From the NCBI GenBank assembly GCA_963383645.1, contig OY726572.1, forward strand, positions 22,995,792 to 23,059,791: a stretch of DNA of 64,000 bases, read 5' to 3'. The DNA comes from Muscardinus avellanarius (taxonomy: Eukaryota > Chordata > Mammalia > Rodentia > Gliridae). This document shows positions 62,640-64,000 of the stretch, one piece after another (within the stretch, counting starts at the first letter, position 1; every line of letters starts with the position of its first letter). Below the pieces are notes generated by a model. It was not told where the DNA came from and did no database searches. It saw only the letters and a list, made by a program, of their open reading frames with translations. A program made the position numbers and the translations under genes.

Positions 62640-62695
62640 GGCTGGAGGTGTGGCTTGGAGATAGAATGGCCCCTGGTTCAATCCCCAGCCTAAGG
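62409..62695 (+). mobile_element. B1-ID composite SINE plus extra ID half
   Basis: 'gccgggcgtggtggcacgcg' to 'atccccagacccgc' and about 31 A (62607-62636), then a second ID-like half ('gggctggaggtgtggcttgg' to 'ttcaatccccagcc'). Confidence 0.88.
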
Positions 62696-64000
62696 AAGGA
62701 AGGCAGCCAGCCAGCCAGCCAGCCAAGATGAAGGAGGAGCCCACTCTCTGGAGCTAAGGGTGAAGCGTCTCCTGGGTGCACAGTACAACCCTCTGGATCC
62801 AAATAGGTGGCCGGCGATTCTGCATCCCATGCCCGGAGCCCTGCCCATTTTTGGAAGAAAAACCAAACCCCGTCATAAATGAGGTTGGATATAACTGAGT
62901 GTGGCTTGCTGGCCTCCAGGGTTCTCACGAGCTCACCAACCTCAACCTGCTGGCCTGGGAACCGGACCCCATTCCCAGTGTTGCTTCTATGGGGAAACAT
63001 GTCCAGACTTACAAACTTTGGGAAGCTATAACTTTCTAAGTACATCTTGTTCTAAGTTGGGGACATCCTGTATTTTATTTGGCTAGAAGGAGGCAGCTGC
63101 CCCGACTTCGAGGCTGTGGTACAGTGACGGGCAGTTTCGGGCAGGGAGAAGGCGTGTGTGGGGCTTCTTGGCTCGTGAAGAGCGACGAGCAAGAGGGCAG
63201 TCGTGCCCCGTCCACCACCACCCAGGGCGGCCTCGCTGAGCCCCTTCTCCTCCCTCCTCTCCCTTACTGCGCAGCCTGGAGAGGCAGGGGTGATCCAGCT
63301 GCCTGGTGGTTTACATATTGCTGTGTCTGGACTACAAGGCTACCTGGAAACCAGAGGTGGCCCAGGGCTGCCTGTGGACACCTAGAATGGGGAATGCCCT
63401 CTGCAGCCCCAGAACAGCTGTCCGTCTTGCAGACAGTCAGGCCTCTACCCCTGAGAACAGGCTTTTATGCAAAGGGCTTTAAGGCCACTACCAGGTAACT
63501 CAAGCCAAGTTTGAGGAAGGGAGCGGGGCAGACCCTGGATCTGTGGACGACTCATATCTGTGATCAGGTATCCATGGAGTACTTTTGATGTTCAGTTGAT
63601 GGAATCTCAGCTGGCTGCAGCTCTGTGTCTTAAGAAACAGGCTGCCTGAGCTCCTGCCTCCCGCCTGAATACCTAAGGCAGCTCCTGGCCTCACCTCCTG
63701 CAGCCTGGCACTCATCCATCCTGGGGATGAGAGCTTCTGGTAACGCCCACCCTGTGGTATCGGTCTCGCTTCTGGTACCTTCTGAGGAGCCCAGACCCAT
63801 ATAGCATCTTCCTTGTGCTATAAAGCAAAGCCCCAAGAATCCGTCAACAAACAATTACGGAGCACTACTGTGTACCCCATACACATCACCCAGAGCACCA
63901 TGGGGCACCGCTAAATCAGCCTCCAGTCAGGAAGCTGGGTCAGAGGAGCACCTTAGACAGAGTCACAGGCATAGACGGTAGAGGAATGCAGGAGCATGGA
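62696..64000. other. PLB1 downstream intron sequence, nothing recognised
   Basis: The next expected exon (66 bases, phase 0, counterpart of 17815 and 37890) was looked for and not seen. About 63845-63890 may be an old L2-like relic. Confidence 0.4.

Noticed and set aside
62485..63045. 186-residue antisense open frame with poly-Phe
   Set aside because: Translates a SINE and its poly(A) tail.
62000..64000. Search for the next PLB1 repeat 4 exon
   Set aside because: No 66-base phase-0 exon resembling 17815-17880 or 37890-37955 was visible.
1..64000. A new multi-gene system or operon
   Set aside because: Only one host gene is supported and the rest is intron and repeats; nothing in the sequence points to an undescribed system.

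Overview
The window is a vertebrate nuclear locus, most likely from a squirrel-family rodent (Sciuridae). It is dominated by introns and carries about 30 copies of a composite SINE: a B1-like left half, a tRNA/ID-like right half and an A-rich tail. This matches the MEN-type B1-ID dimers known from squirrels. L1 pieces, several LTR elements, ancient MIR/MER2 copies and many microsatellites make up most of the rest. The species call is an inference from repeat type; no alignment was run.

The only protein-coding host gene I can support is PLB1 (phospholipase B1, brush-border phospholipase/lipase), on the + strand. Thirty-four exons between 2677 and 61980 splice into one uninterrupted frame of 2513 coding bases, all with AG acceptors and GT donors. 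They cover internal repeat 2 completely (14 exons, 2677-24638), repeat 3 completely (14 exons, 25447-52332) and the first six exons of repeat 4 (52848-61980). The first exon needs one base from an upstream exon, and the last ends in phase 0 without a stop. Repeat 1 with the signal peptide lies upstream, and the rest of repeat 4 with the membrane anchor lies downstream. Exon lengths in repeats 2 and 3 match one for one (59, 74, 44, 109, 52, 81, 66, 101, 82, 105, 96, 72), a clear sign of tandem intragenic duplication.

Repeat 2 keeps the residues expected of the active lipase domain: Ser in GDSL, Asp in GGND, His in DCFH. Repeat 3 carries GDT in place of GDS and GASD in place of GGND, so it looks catalytically dead. 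Repeat 4 has GDSM and a shortened block after it.

Layout: 1-2676 upstream intron with L1, SINE and a reverse-strand ERV relic; 2677-24638 repeat 2; 25447-52332 repeat 3, with an 8.3 kb intron (26438-34748) holding an LTR and a reverse-strand L1 with an intact ORF1 but no ORF2; 52848-61980 repeat 4, with a 5.9 kb intron (55087-60981) holding an ERV with paired LTRs and two more LTR-like units; 61981-64000 SINE cluster and intron. I found no bacterial-type operon, CRISPR array or new multi-gene system. The most useful leads are the GDS to GDT change in repeat 3, a (GT)18 tract replacing the polypyrimidine tract of one exon, a palindromic AT-rich homeodomain-type element, and four same-orientation CTCF-like motifs.
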